A DNA stretch of 64,000 bases from Apoda limacodes (GCA_946406115.1 OX291561.1:8052273-8116272), one strand, 5' to 3'; counted from the first letter of the stretch, positions 50,595 through 63,417 are shown. Numbers and translations are program-made. Notes: generated from the letters alone by a model not told the origin.

Positions 50595-50688
50595 AATAAA
50601 CTTTTTTAGTATAATCAAGGAGTAAGCGTAGGAATGTCACGCCGATAGCCAGATTTAGGTTGGGTGGAGCCGCTGGCAAAAGCTAGTA
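50595..50688 (+). repeat. Family B-like 3' end
   Basis: GCGTAGGAATGTCACGCCGA, then TTTAGGTTGGGTGGAGCCGC and TGGCAAAAGCTAGTATT: the same tail type as 29142-29380 with substitutions. Confidence 0.55.
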
Positions 50689-50884
50689 TTATGATAATTG
50701 GAGATAACACTTGACATATAAGTGAATTTTTTCGATTCACTATTTAAGTATTATTAAAAATCTCGTCCAGTATGTTCCAGTTAGAGTTTTAAATTCCACA
50801 GTTATTTTGTGTGTGAGAAGTTAAAAATGTCAAATAAATAACGTACTCTGTCTGAGTGCTTAGTGACGTTAGTTATTATTTTTA

Positions 50885-51040
50885 ATAGACTTAAAAAAAG
50901 GAGGTTCTTAGTTTGACCCGCATTTGTATGTATGTTTGTCCGCGATTATTTCGCGTTTGGCTCGACCGATTTTGATGCGGTTTTCAGAAAAGTATTTTCT
51001 ACATTCTGGAGAAAGTTTTGGTATACAACAAATGAATACA
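50885..51040 (+). repeat. Dispersed lepidopteran-type repeat
   Basis: AAAAAAAGGAGGTTCTTAGT, then GTATGTATGTTTGTCCGCGA and GACCGATTTTGATGCGGTTT. This head is one I associate with a common lepidopteran non-autonomous repeat. Possible reverse head fragments near 20880-20905 and 38900-38925 contain CCTCCACCTTTTTTGAAGTC/CCTCCTCCTTTTTATAAGTC. Confidence 0.5.
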
Positions 51041-51134
51041 CATGGTCCCATGGTCATCAGGTCAGGATATATTGATAGGATACTGGAGATATTAAACTCT
51101 TAACATTTTTATTTAACGCGATTTGGGTATTTGT

Positions 51135-51445
51135 TTATACCACTAAGGTAGCAAACAAACTTGCGGTCCGCCTGATGGTAAGGGTCACCGCAGCCTATGG
51201 GCGCTTGCCACAGCTGGGGCATGAATCGCGCGTCGCCGACCTTTCAAAAATCTAATAACTTCTTTCTCGAAGAAGCCCATACTGTGGTCCTCAGAGAAAA
51301 CGTCGGCAGCGAGCTCATTTCACAAACTAGCGTTCGCGGAAATAAGTTTATCAAAAACCACACTGTAAGTGACCATGTAGGTTGCAAGGTGTGAGAATGA
51401 ATTCCCTGCTGATGGTGAGCGATGCGGTGACTGAAAATAAAATAA
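51135..51445 (+). repeat. Family C repeat, sense-strand long copy
   Basis: TACCACTAAGGTAGCAAACA, ACTTGCGGTCCGCCTGATGG, then CGCGCGTCGCCGACCTTTCA, AAAATCTAATAACTTC, and an extension with GAGCTCATTTCACAAACTAG. The ORFs on both strands here are inside the repeat. Confidence 0.8.
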
Positions 51446-51569
51446 AGTGCCAACAAACAAACACTCTGTTCCCCTCAGTCAAGATATTTTCCTTTTTTAA
51501 AGTTAGATATAAAGACAGTTTATAAATAAAAAAATGTCAAAAGCTATAAACTCACACCTTATTTATATA

Positions 51570-51690
51570 TTTGTTCTGCCATATGTCCTTCATAGCCCTC
51601 TGGTGGCGAGTTATAGCAAAATTGACAGTAAAAAACCCTTAACCATGAAAAAACAATGTGCCAAGTTTTATGGTAATCGGTCAAACGGTA
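51570..51690 (+). repeat. Dispersed repeat fragment
   Basis: CTGCCATATGTCCTTCATAG, CCCTCTGGTGGCGAGTTATA, then CCAAGTTTTATGGTAATCGG and TCAAACGGTATCGGAG. The last part has the usual 'CCAAATTTxATxxxAATCGGTTxAxCGGT' style of lepidopteran repeats. Tentative. Confidence 0.35.
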
Positions 51691-51699
51691 TCGGAGTTC

Positions 51700-51768
51700 A
51701 TATTAATATAATATATTATATTATATATTATTATATATTATAATATAATATAGTATAATATTACAATA
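51700..51768. repeat. AT-only palindromic tract
   Basis: Alternating ATATTA/TAATAT words that fold back on themselves over about 70 bp, directly after the preceding repeat fragment. Low complexity. Confidence 0.85.
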
Positions 51769-53720
51769 TTATATTTACCAACATCCGTTTTTATATAGAT
51801 TTTTACACAATATATTTTTAATTAAAACGACATGCAATAGTACATTGTTCAAGACATTTTAAAAACATATCTTTCTACTCAATCATACGAAATGGACAAT
51901 GGTTATGCAATAACAATTTAAAACTTCGTTATCTTGAGCTTTTCGGAATTTGAATAACGACGCAAAAGACCGGTGGCGTTAAAGATTCGTTTTCATTGAA
52001 TCAATTCGCACTTCGTTATCCACACAAACTTCAGCCACATTTTTCGCATAAAAAAAAATGTCTAGTAATTTTTTAAATAAAGAATTATAATTACATATCA
52101 TTAATTATTTTACGTGTACACATAAATTATGTAACTAAAGGTTGTTACTTTCTAACCGTTTTTGTAAACCTTTTTAGTTTAAAAATCTGACGATAAAATG
52201 TGAATATTAATTACCATGCCCATTATGAAATATTATTCGAATAAAAAAAAGATTTAATGGAAGATAAATATCTTATAACGTTCGATATATAATTATGAAT
52301 GCATATTTTATAAAGCGACGCGTTATGGTAATGATTTTATAAGAGGAAATGGTGATCGATACGATTGTAGATAGGCCCTCTTGTACGATTATACGGTAGC
52401 CAGACAGTTCGTTATTTATTTTATAGCTTTATACCTTGATCAAATATCACAGGCTTGGAGAACGGTAATGACAAATCGTGGAATGATTGATTATAGATAG
52501 GCAGTTGGTTTTTGGTCGTAAAATTTTGTACCTAGAATCCATAAATTCTATAAGATATTTAAAATTGATAGAGTTTTTATGGCATGTCAATACCTAGGTA
52601 TAATATAAACCTTGATGTTAAAAATGATTTGAAAAATAAAATATAATTTATAGTTCAAACTTAAGCTCAAACTGGATTAATTTCCTAAATGTTGTTTTGC
52701 ATTCCTAAATGTATTTATATAATAATATCCCTGTGAACATATTGTATATTGCGTAAAATTTAATACCTTCTTGTCATGTGTAATTGTATGTCGAATACGA
52801 AAACTGTACAGAAAGTATTTAGTATTTAGAATTATCTTACAGTATATCTGACAGCATATTCAAAAACTATTGTCGCAAGCCATTGTGTAAATCTATAAAA
52901 AAATGTAGAGTTAAGCAAGGTAAGGCGCGGGCATAGAGTGAAGAATGCGCAGGTCATGGAGGTCGGATACGTTGGTCTGTAATGTTTATATGGCATTCCA
53001 TTCGGACAATAACGAATATATTAATCCTACGATTGCAGATAACCCCGAATGTCTGTCATTTAAATTTTAAGTTTCGTTTGTTTGGAAAGAAAGTACGGTC
53101 TTTGATTTTTAAGGTTTGTTTGTGTGGACGGTTTTGATTGGAAGTTTAATTATTTTACTTGTTGTTTGTGTCCAATAACGGTTTAGTTTTGTTTGGAGTT
53201 TTTTAATATTGTTAATCTTAAAGTGGTCTATATGCAAGACTAGGCTGCATCGGCGGCTTTAATCACTGTTAACTAAACATACAATACCTATTTATTAATC
53301 AATGTGTGTTTTCTTTAGTGAAACTTTTGTAGTTTTTTGGGAAACCTTTGAAGTTTTACTTTAAAAGATACAATACCCAGTGAGCCTTTATATACCTATA
53401 TGTATATAAAGGATGTTAAGTTTTTCACATTATTCAAATGGTTTTTATGTACTTATGTATGAACAAACAAACTGACTTTGTTATTTATATACTCAATTGC
53501 TTATATGTAACTTTATTAGATGCGTCTATCAATTTGACCATGTAACCATTACTTTAAAGTCCATTCAACATTATTAAAACTATTATATTATTGCTGTGGT
53601 ATTATTGTGCACATTAAAACTTAATTATTATCGTTTTTGTTTGTAAGTTTTTAAGTATATTTATAAATTAAATAAATAATTAAATATTTTTGAACGTACC
53701 ACAAAGCGCCGTCTGGTACC

Positions 53721-53852
53721 AAACTAAGCAAAGCTATGGATACCAGACAACGGATACAAACACAAATAATAAATATTTGTCTTGTGCGGAAATCGAACCC
53801 ACGCCCCTCGATCCAGCAATCGGGTCTCTACCCACTGAGCTACGGAGGCGAC
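53721..53852 (-). repeat. tRNA-derived SINE, copy 4
   Basis: On the - strand: CTCCGTAGCTCAGTGGGTAG (A box), GATTGCTGGATCGAGGGGCG, GTGGGTTCGATTTCCGC (B box), then a body ending with AGCAAAGCTATGGATACCAG on the + strand. The overlapping ORFs on both strands are SINE-derived and not genes. Confidence 0.8.
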
Positions 53853-54189
53853 GAAACAAATTGCAAGTATTAAATAAAATATGCATTATATTTCCTGCAT
53901 CTGTCTGCTGAAGACAGTGGATATGCATTCGGTACTTCGGCCCCGTCCATATGATTGCGGCCTTTTACCCGACACGACCGATCGTAAACTTAAGAATTCC
54001 AATGATTAACATTTCTTGCGTTTTATTTTCAACCACAGACTATAAACTCAGTCTTCTTGAGCTGACGCAATGATTTGACTACTCATTATATCTAATCACT
54101 CCATTTGTACACCACCTACGCATTTGTGATGTAGATATACATACCCACTTAAATGCATACAAATATATGCATATGCAAAGGAAGGATTG

Positions 54190-55075
54190 TATACAGGAAT
54201 AATATGAAGTACAAAAATGGAGTAATAAGCACTGTTCAAACGATCTAGTAATATAGACATAAGATAGGACTGAAGAAAGAAATAGTTCAAAAAGTATTAA
54301 GACATAAGGACTGTAAAAGAAGATTTGAAGACAAACAAAGTACAAAAACCTAGTGCAATAGCTATAAGATAGAACTGAAGAAAGCAGTAGTTTAAAGTTC
54401 AAAATCCTATTACTGTTTAAAACTATCCAAGAGAGAACTTAACCACACAAAAATAGGATATGGCTCAACAAAAGAATATATAGTTTGAAGTGCAAAGTAC
54501 TAGTGATGAAAACTGTGCAAAAGATTAGCACGAAGAACAAAAACTTACCAACAAAGACATAAGACAGGACTTAACAACATTAAGCATTTTAGACATAACA
54601 TAGGGCTGAAAAAAGAAATAGATAGATGTTTAAAAAACTGGTGATTTAGACATAAACTACAAAAACGAAGTTTACAAGAAGTACAAAAACCTAACAACAT
54701 AAGATAGGACTGAACAACGAAAAAGTTGAAGTGAAAAAACCTAATAATGTAGTCATAAAGAATGCGCAAAAGGTTAGTAAAACGTGCAAAAACTTAACAA
54801 CATAGAAAAAAGATAGGACTTCACAAAGAAATAGTTTGAAAAATTTAGTGGCATTTATATGCCGTCCGTCCGTCTTTTGCAGTCCTAACTGCAAAGTACA
54901 AAGTACTCAAACCTAAGAACATACACGTAAAACTGAAGAACGGAATAGTAGGTACGAAGCGCAAACACCAAGTGATGCTTACATAAGACCGAGCTGGATA
55001 AATGTAAAAAAGTATAAAACCCAGTTACAACATACGACTGGTACAATGGAAAGTACAAAATCTAGTAATATCGAC
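54190..55075 (+). repeat. Large degenerate tandem array
   Basis: The motif GACATAAGATAGGACTGAAG with AAAGAAATAGTTTGAAG and AGTACAAAAACCTAGTAA recurs near 54255, 54300, 54361, 54449, 54555, 54591, 54698, 54801 and 54921, at spacings of about 35-120 bp. The + strand is very A-rich, so the - strand shows several Phe/Leu/Cys-rich open frames (54079-54894) that are by-products of the array. Units are too diverged for a fixed period. Confidence 0.75.
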
Positions 55076-55904
55076 ATCAGTACCTACTGAAAACAAAGCC
55101 GAACACCTAGTAGACATACCACATGACATAATTTACTAAAGAAATACTACTTAGCATTCAATAGCATATAATTATAATAAATACGCGTGGAAATAGTATA
55201 TTTTTATTATTTGATACCTAAATATGTAGTCTAGTATAGATAAACATGGAACATTATGAAAGCAAACTAATATACATAAATATCGATATAACAAAAAATC
55301 TATGTACCTATATATGGCTTTCTTATAAAAAAAAGAAAACATTGTGTGGATATTAGCATACATATACAAAGACCAACATATTAAAATTATCTAATCCGAA
55401 AGCCAGGCGTAGCACGGTAGCTCGTCCCACACTGTCCTTGTAAATCTCCATCATAAATAAAAATAAAAGTTGTTCGTTGGTGCGTTCGGACGGGATTCTT
55501 TCGTTTATTAATAATGTTCTTCTCTTCGGGAATGGAATGCGCTTCTTTTTGGTTCCATCATAAACGGTTGACAGGTCTGACGTGGGCCTTTGTCAAATTT
55601 AACAGTAATGCTTTCTGAATGCTTCGTGATGGTTTAAATTACGTTATTAATACAGGAATTTGTTTATCGTTGTATTTCGTTTCCAACGTCTTCTTGTGTT
55701 TTTTTTTAGGATTGTGTTGTCTGCAGACTGCAGTTTTCGTTTTGTTTTACATATTTTCCAGTAGCACAGAGTACAGTACTGGCCAGGTACATTTTTTTTT
55801 CTTTTTTTCAAATCTTAGGAACTGTCATGTCTTTGTCAGTAGTAATGACGTTTTAAAAACGGGTGGAACTATTGGGAACCCCTAGTGTAATACGACAAGA
55901 AGTG

Positions 55905-56060
55905 TAAGTACCTACGTAGAGGGCATGGTAACCGCGGCCAAGGCGGGTGTGAAGGCCGGGTAGAGGCTGCAGGGGCGCGTCCTCGACCTCAGCGCGCAAC
56001 CTCGCGCGTGCGCTCGCATTGTTTGCGCGCGCGCACCGGCTTAGGTTACACCTCGTTGTA
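55905..56060. other. CpG-dense GC-rich block
   Basis: About 150 bp far richer in G+C than its surroundings, with GCGCGCGCGC-like runs and many CpGs. It is part of a 134-codon - strand open frame. Its left edge CGTAGAGGGCATGG also occurs at 2093-2106, next to another GC-rich patch. No promoter element, splice pair or protein family could be confirmed; it may be a repeat common to both places, an intronic regulatory block or an exon of an unrecognised gene. Confidence 0.4.
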
Positions 56061-56224
56061 ATATCACGACATGACCACGGACTCATGGGATGGCAGGACA
56101 CAGGATATACGAATAACATACAAACACACAAAAATAAATAATCCGAATAGTTAACAGGCATGCTGTAAAGGGAAACATAAAAAAACCACGAGAGCGCTGT
56201 ATATGCTCGCTGCGGACCGTATAA

Positions 56225-56400
56225 AAATCTAATCACTCCATTCTTAAAGGATCCCATAGTGTACTCCTTTTATTCCACAATCTAAGCGGTAGGAAAACCT
56301 CTGAAACTGCACAGCGCGTGACAATTTGGGTTCTAAGGTCTTAGGATGAAATGCCTGCCGATGACTAGCGGTGCAGTGGTAGAAAGTGCCTAGGGTATAT
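56225..56400 (+). repeat. Family C-like 3' part
   Basis: AATCTAATCACTCCATTCTT, AAAGGATCCCATAGTGT, then GGATGAAATGCCTGCCGATG, ACTAGCGGTGCAGTGG parallel AATCTAATAACTTC, AGAAGCCCATACTGTGGT and AATGAATTCCCTGCTGATGG, TGAGCGATGCGGTGACTG in the 51135-51445 copy. Strongly diverged. Confidence 0.45.
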
Positions 56401-57284
56401 AACAAGAACACATTATACCTACTTACAAGCCGTGGAACAAACATAGGGAGGCAAATTTTAAAGAATTTTCAATACCGCTTTTGAGTGAATCGTCAGCTAT
56501 CTTACAGCTCGTCTCCGTACTGAACCGAACACGGTCGGATGGTACTATAGGTATAGTTAAATTAAAAAGATATCCCAAAAATGCTATGCCATTTAAAATC
56601 TTCCTGTAGTCCTGTAAAATATTCCCGAGACCGATTTACACTCGTATGTTGTCCCTACGTAACCTGAGATTGTTATAAAGCGCGTGCCCTACGCCGACGA
56701 ACGACCTACGCGACGGACCTTGTAGGCATTATGCGTTTTCTGCCTTTGCCCGCTTTTATTGCTTGTGTTTTTTCTTTTATTTTTGCAAGGCTGTATGAAG
56801 CCTATTCAAGACTGAGAGGTGTGGCTGATTTTTTGTTTTTCTTTTTTTTTTTCGGCCTTACTGCAAAGTCCCAGTTCAGTTACTTGAAATTTATCATTCC
56901 ATGGTTTTGGTTAATCAATACAACAATTTTTATTTGTTCTGCGACCTTTGGTAGTATACCTTAATCCATCTCGGAAACAGATATCTGGTTTCTTAATTTT
57001 TCCTACTTTAAGTTATTGATTATAAATGTATGTATGTACTACAACATAATATTAGGCTTAGTAGACAAGCCATATCCGTGATATATTGATTAAATATTTT
57101 AATATTTGTGCTATTAAAAATAAGGAATATGACGCTATAGATAATGTTCATATTCATGTCAAAAGCATTTGGTACGTATACTCGCTTTTTTGTAAAACTA
57201 ACTTAATTCATTAATATCAGGTAATAAACTGTTTTCGAGATGGATTGAGGTAAAGGTACATACATTGCTTGTTCTGAATAGTTG

Positions 57285-57572
57285 TTAGGGTTCGGTACTC
57301 GAAGTGTAATTAGCGGAACCCTATTACTAAGGCTCCGCTGTCCGTCCGTCCGTCTGTCACCAGGCTGGATCTCATAAACCGTGATAGTAAGACAGTTGAA
57401 ATTTTCACAGAAGATGTATTTCTGTTGCCGCTACAACAACAAATAATAAAAAACCGAATAAAACAATTTTTTAAGAGAGGCTCCCATAAAACAAACGTGA
57501 TTTTTTTGCCATTTTCATAGATAATGGTACGGAACCCTTCGTGCGCGAGTCCGACTCGCACTTGGCCGATTT
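57285..57572 (-). repeat. Family A repeat, near-complete short form
   Basis: On the + strand: TTAGGGTTCGGTAC, CGCTGTCCGTCCGTCCGTCT, GTCACCAGGCTGGATCTCAT, then AGGCTCCCATAAAACAAACG, GGTACGGAACCCTTCGTGCG and CTCGCACTTGGCCG. It lacks the internal duplication of 48827-49280 and 63003-63417, so it represents the basic form. The 83-codon - strand ORF is repeat sequence. Confidence 0.85.
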
Positions 57573-60264
57573 TTATTTATGATGGACAATGTACAGTAAA
57601 CTTAGGTCTAGGAGGTTGGAGAAATATTATGGGGGAAAATGTACTACAGAGACGTAATCCTCCACTTTATAGGCACTTTAGGCCGTCTAGGTTGGGGGCA
57701 GCAGTACCACACTATGTATATCTCTAAATCCGCGAACGCAGTTGTTGGTACAACTATTATTGATATAACTTCGGCCGCATTTGTTCAGTACACTAAATAC
57801 TAGGTAGATTTCATATCCTTTACAATTATATCAAAATTCACGTTAAAAAAATATTCAATACATGAATTTTACTACGTAGCCAATTTTCTTGGTAAAACTA
57901 TATAGAAAAAAACACTAAAAAAGGTGTTTCTTAAAAGACTTATAAATCTAATACTTATATAGATAGAATAGAACAATTATTTATCGAATAATAATGTAAT
58001 AATAATAATTAATATAATAATAATAACTAGTATGTTATTCTAACTTAAAACAATGAAATTCCTTCTGATTTTTACACGTTAGTAATATAATGGTAATTTA
58101 ATTAAAACTTGCAAACAAAATTAATTTGTAGCCACATAAAAAAATACAAAGAACCAAATAAATATGTATTTCATCAAATAAACTCAAACATGTTGTATTA
58201 ATATAAAATATTTACACAAGTACATTAGTACACATATCAAAGAATATTTCAATAACAAAAAAAATGCCTTTTGATAGCGCACAATAGGAAGTCCGTAAAT
58301 AGTATTGGAATGCGACTCATTAAATTTATGAATAGATAGAAGTGTTAAATACAATTGCGATCCATGGAGCCATTAGACCTTGTCATGCCACGCCATGCTA
58401 TGCTATCCCAACAATGGCCCCTTATTCCATGAAGCCCAACGCATGGTTGGCACGGCACGCGAATTCCTAGAACCCACGATTCCCATCCTCGACAAAGAAT
58501 CCCTAGCTTTTTTTCAACCATTTCTCACGAGAGATGTGCTCGTCTGTTTTTTTTACCACATTCCACAAATGTTTATATTTGAAGGTCGCAGGTAGACAGT
58601 TCTGTTTGGTCTCGAGTTTTATTTACTTCTTCTTGTATTTGAAACCATGTTTTATTTTCTAGCATAGTGTTCTCATTAACATATTGAATCTTAAAAATAT
58701 TTATATATTTTTGAAGTTAATATATTTGACCACCATTTATAATGTCGTATACCTGTTGACTTATGTTACCATTATACTTTTGAAGTATAATTTTTAATTG
58801 CTCCATTAATCGTATGTTGGACAGACAAATATAGCATTGGTCCGTTAGATCCTGAGTGGATACAAAACGCTACAATAATTCGCAGAAAATATGGGTTGGG
58901 CAAAAATGTGTTACATTCATAAAATTAAAAAATATAAATTTTTAAGTTTATTTTAATAATAAAGAAACAAGTTACCTAATGTTTCATTTCTTGAAGTCAA
59001 GCGGTAGTCAATAAATTTCGATTATTTTACGGTGAATAGTATATTATCATATAATATGTATATAATAGAAATGTTAATCTAAGTTGAGATATTTGCATCA
59101 TCCAACGCAAAGCTCTATGTCATTTTATGAGTTTAGACTATGCAATTATCTAGTAACGACCACTCATGGGCTCTATAACCATTAGCATTCCATACCGATA
59201 GGTTGATTACCACAAAATATGTCGGTACGGACATCGATTATATTATAGTTATGGCACAAAATTATTTTAGAAATTGTTGCGGTACGTTAATGTCGATATT
59301 AAAATTTATGACCACTAAATGCATTATTATCGTAAAGTATTTCAGTATAAAAAAATCTAAAACGCTCTCCCTAAATGTAGTTTGAACACATTACGGAAAT
59401 TTATCGTTTACGGCTTTTACTTCACTTAAAATTTTATCGATTAAAGTTTTAGTTTAAGTGAAGTGTCGCGTCTGGTTGTTTGATTATGTCTCTGGCGCAT
59501 TCCTCGGCCGTAACACCGGGAGCGGTCGGGCCCAATAATAAGAATATGAGCGTAAAAAACGAATACGTCAAAAGCCCACGTTTCGTGCGCGGATCGCATC
59601 TCTGCCCGACCCGGCCTTCTGTCATATATATTTTTTATTTTTTTTACTTGTTTCTTTTCTCTCTGGAAAGGATAATCGTGTGTAACGCTAGAATGCATTC
59701 GACTCGAGTATATATTATGAATATTGTGAGGTTTTTCTGTTTTGTTCAGGATGAAGTTTCTGTCGCCCATATGTGATGGATGTGAGTTCTATGCGGCCAT
59801 GTTTTTTTGTTGTTGTAATTGATAAATGCATTGTAAGAAATAATAAGGTTTTTTCTAATGCAATTATTATTAAATTCAATTATTATTAAATCAGATCACA
59901 AAATTTTTATATTTTGCTCATTATATGTTTTGCACAATCAAATGTATGACCATAATATGTCTTAATTGAAATATTATACTTAAAAGAAGTCAAGTTTAAA
60001 TGTATAAACGTTTTTTACAAATTTGTATGAGTTAACGGAAATTCGTTAAATTAGACTGTATAAGCTATAGGTTATATTAAAATTACTTTACGAAAATTCA
60101 ATCATATCAAATTTACTTTTAAAGATTAATTATGTGATTTGATTGCATCACATATATTAGTATAATGCTTAAATTGTAAAATCTACACTAAAAACTAACA
60201 TACGTATAACGTAGAAATATTTCGATGTAATCTGTTAACGTACAAATAGCTCGTTCGTTAATGT

Positions 60265-60420
60265 ATCAGCTGCCGCGCACAGAGCCCGGGTTCGATTCCC
60301 AGCGTTGCTGCATGGTTCCACAGATGGTGACTCTGTAGCCACACGTCTTCTAAGAACATGCTACATTAACATTCACGTTCCAAGTTTAGATCGGGCCCTC
60401 CTTCGGACCGATCTGAATGG
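60265..60420 (+). repeat. tRNA-like B box followed by a palindrome
   Basis: AGCTGCCGCGCACAGAGCCC, GGGTTCGATTCCCAG (a good B box with a pairing T stem), then about 80 bp further the hairpin AGATCGG...CCGATCT (60388-60414) and CTGAATGGAATGTGAGTAAC. It looks like a SINE or other tRNA-derived repeat whose A-box half is not recognisable. Single copy in this window. Confidence 0.45.
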
Positions 60421-63002
60421 AATGTGAGTAACATTTTTTTATAGGCCAAGAAATTTATTTTCGAAGACGTAACGACTCTGTACAGAATTCGATGTTATCA
60501 GACATACTGTCGGATTGATTTTATACCTAAATAAATTTACTGTGGTTTCTCTAATTTGATTTGAGATAACTTTTGTGTCTAATTATTTTAGTTCTCAAGT
60601 TATAATATTATTCGATTAAAGAGTTTTGTGTTTTTTTTTTGTTATATTTGTTCCTAAGGACATGCTAAGATCTTAGAGTATGGTGCCAAGATTTTTTTAA
60701 TTAGAAGATTTTGCTTAAAAAGCTCTGTGTAATTTAAATGTTTTCTCCTCGTCACACTGTGGCCCTACGTTGCGTTGCGTCGCAATATGTGGAAATGGTA
60801 ATCATTTTTGTAATATGGTAATGCCGAAGCTTGCCCCGGCTCGTTCTCTTTCTGGAGATTGGTCTTTGACAGGTATATTGCCTTTAAAAATATTTAGATA
60901 GAACATTATTATTCTTTTTTTGTAAGTCAAGAATATTATAAAGATATTATAAAGATAATCGAAAAAAAATCATATTATTCCGCACAGCGCATTGTCTTGG
61001 CCTTTAAGAATGGAATGTGCATATTTTATTTTTAAAACCTATTTCACAAGTTTTACATAATCTTCTTATCATTATGATCAGCGTTTAGTATATTTATTCA
61101 TTTTTTGCTTACGTTTTTAAGTACCTATTTGCAGCCACCATAATATTTTTCGTAGGTAAGCAATATTTTAATAGTTTTTGTCCTTTATTGTATTTAAATC
61201 TGTTAGATTTTTTTTAACCTTATTTTCATCTTGATTGAATGATGTGTTTGTTCAGTGGGATTATTTCTAATTTGTCAATCAACATCTATTTAAACTGAAC
61301 ACATCGATTCGTTGTTTATGAATAGCAATGAGCGTATCTACATTGTAAGTGTAGTCTGTGGTCATCGTAACGCCCGGGGACGAGAGGCGTGAGGCATCTC
61401 AGGAATTTTAATCGCATCCAAGCCTCTGGCCTGTGCTCGCTCCGAACGCAATAAAAAAAAAAGAAAAAAAAACATAAAACTTCCAACGTCGGGCAGGTTG
61501 AATTTTGGATATGATCAGGCATTATCTAGCCGAGCCCGAGCTTGGGGGCTTTGTTTTATTTAATGCTACACCATTATATTTTGATTTTGTTGGGCCATGA
61601 TTTTGAATAATTTCACGTAGATGGAAAATTTAGATGGACACGCAATAAACCGTGTATAGTTACATAATTATCTAAACATTAGTAAAGATTATTTCCTCAA
61701 AAACAGTTAATTCACGTGAGTGGAAAGAATCAAGGTAATCATCAATTTGGACTTTTTAGGGTTCCAAACCGGCAGAGTGCCAACGAAGATTACCAAGCCT
61801 ACGCTGTCTGTCTTTCTGAGCTTTTAGACCGACATGTAGAATATAATTTTTTAAAATTTTCGCGTTCCATTATGCCAAATAACGCCGCGTTTAATCCCGT
61901 ATTATTATTTTTAAATTAGACATATGTAGAAGCTTGAAATGAAACACAGAATGTGTGTTATCATGTCGGATTACCGAGCAATTAATAAATAACAAAAAAG
62001 CAAAAGTTTAAGGGGGTTCCATGCAAGTAACGTGTTTTAGTTGTTGATGGTTTATCAAGAAAACGTTAATACATGCAAGCCCTATTATACAGCAACAAAT
62101 AATTATAATTGGTCAGGTGCGAGTCGGGCATGCACATTCGATTGTGGCACGGACCCTGCGCGTGGTCAGTTTTATTTTTATTTAAAAATCCGTTTCTGTG
62201 TAAAACCGCACGAAATATTAAATCTATTACTATTATTATTATTTTCATTGTATTATTAATTAAATACATAAAAATAAATAAAAGATGAATAGAAAAAAAC
62301 TAATAGACCAAAACGAAATTTTCAAGAGGGAAAGGAACCTTAAATGTATCAGGCGAACAGCAGATACCCAACGAGAAGAAAAAGAAAGAAATTAAGTTCC
62401 GTTCGCCTTCAAGTGCGAGAGAGACAAACTCTTGGACGAGTATAAACGAGAAGGTTTCATAAAAAAAAAGAGATAGAATACAACCGGTCCAAGGGAGGCA
62501 GATGTTCACTTTAGAAACCCCCAAGGCAAAACTTCCAGAATCTTACAATGAGAAAATGAAAATTATTAAAAAATATTATACCATCTGATTATGTATTACA
62601 AAAATAATGCGTATTTCAAAAGATTTAGGCACATAACAGCTGCAGTATTGTCTCTGTCACAATTCGCTCTTTGTACAAGACTATAATAATCTTAAATAAA
62701 GAGCCATCATTTTGACGCATCGCATGTTAAAGTTAATTTGTCAATGTTAGGTTGAATAGTCTATGCCCTACAAAAGTCTGTGTTGACCTAGAAACCTACA
62801 CGCAATATGCTTTGGATGAGTAACTACTGCAATAGAGTTAGAATTTAGGTAAGTGCCTACATTTCACATTTACCTGTCAAAAGACGGAATAGGTAATGCT
62901 TTGTCTGTTAACATCTAAGTATGTTTTCAGTACGGAATTAATTATTTTAATTTTAGCCAAAAGCATTTGCAGTAGATACTATTACAGATAATACAATAAA
63001 AC

Positions 63003-63417
63003 AGGCCAAGTGCGAGTTGGACTCGCGCACTAAGGGTTCCGAACAATTATCTATAAAAACGGCAAAAAATTACGTTTGTTGTATGTATTAAATATTTGTT
63101 TTATTTTTATTTAATTATTTATTTTTAAAGTGAATATATAACTTAATATTCTGTGAATATTTCAAGCGTCTACCCGTTGCCATTATCAATATTGAGCAAA
63201 ACAATCACGTGTGTTGTATGGGAGCCCCCTTAAATATTTTTTTAATTCTATTTTTTAGTATTTGTTGTTACAGCGGCAACAGAAATACATCATCTGTAAA
63301 ATTTTCAACTGTTTAAACTACTACGGTTCATGAGATACAGCCTGGTGACGGACGGACCAACAGCGAAGTCTAAGTAATGGTCCCGTTTTGTACCCTTTAG
63401 GTACGGAACCCTAAAAA
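63003..63417 (+). repeat. Family A repeat, copy with internal duplication
   Basis: Head GGCCAAGTGCGAGTTGGACT, tail AGGTACGGAACCCTAAAAA. Between them lie two versions of the AAAAxxTTACGTTTGTTGTATG block, separated by GTGAATATATAACTTAATAT and TTCAAGCGTCT, as in 48827-49280. In the first version the GGGAGCCCCC part has been deleted. Confidence 0.85.

Noticed and set aside
53690..53928. ORFs of 64-73 codons on both strands
   Set aside because: They lie across a tRNA-derived SINE with A and B boxes.
54079..54894. Three minus-strand hydrophobic ORFs suggesting membrane proteins
   Set aside because: They are reverse-strand by-products of an A-rich degenerate tandem array; Phe/Leu/Cys content follows from the motif composition.
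55853..56257. 134-codon minus-strand ORF, the longest in the window
   Set aside because: Its length comes from the CpG-dense block, where stop codons are rare; upstream half is AT-rich and not protein-like. Only the GC-rich block is reported.
58380..58595. 71-codon + strand ORF (AREFLEPTIPILDKES) that looks partly protein-like
   Set aside because: No family recognised, no upstream start context or splice pair, and the remainder is low-complexity; not enough to call a gene.
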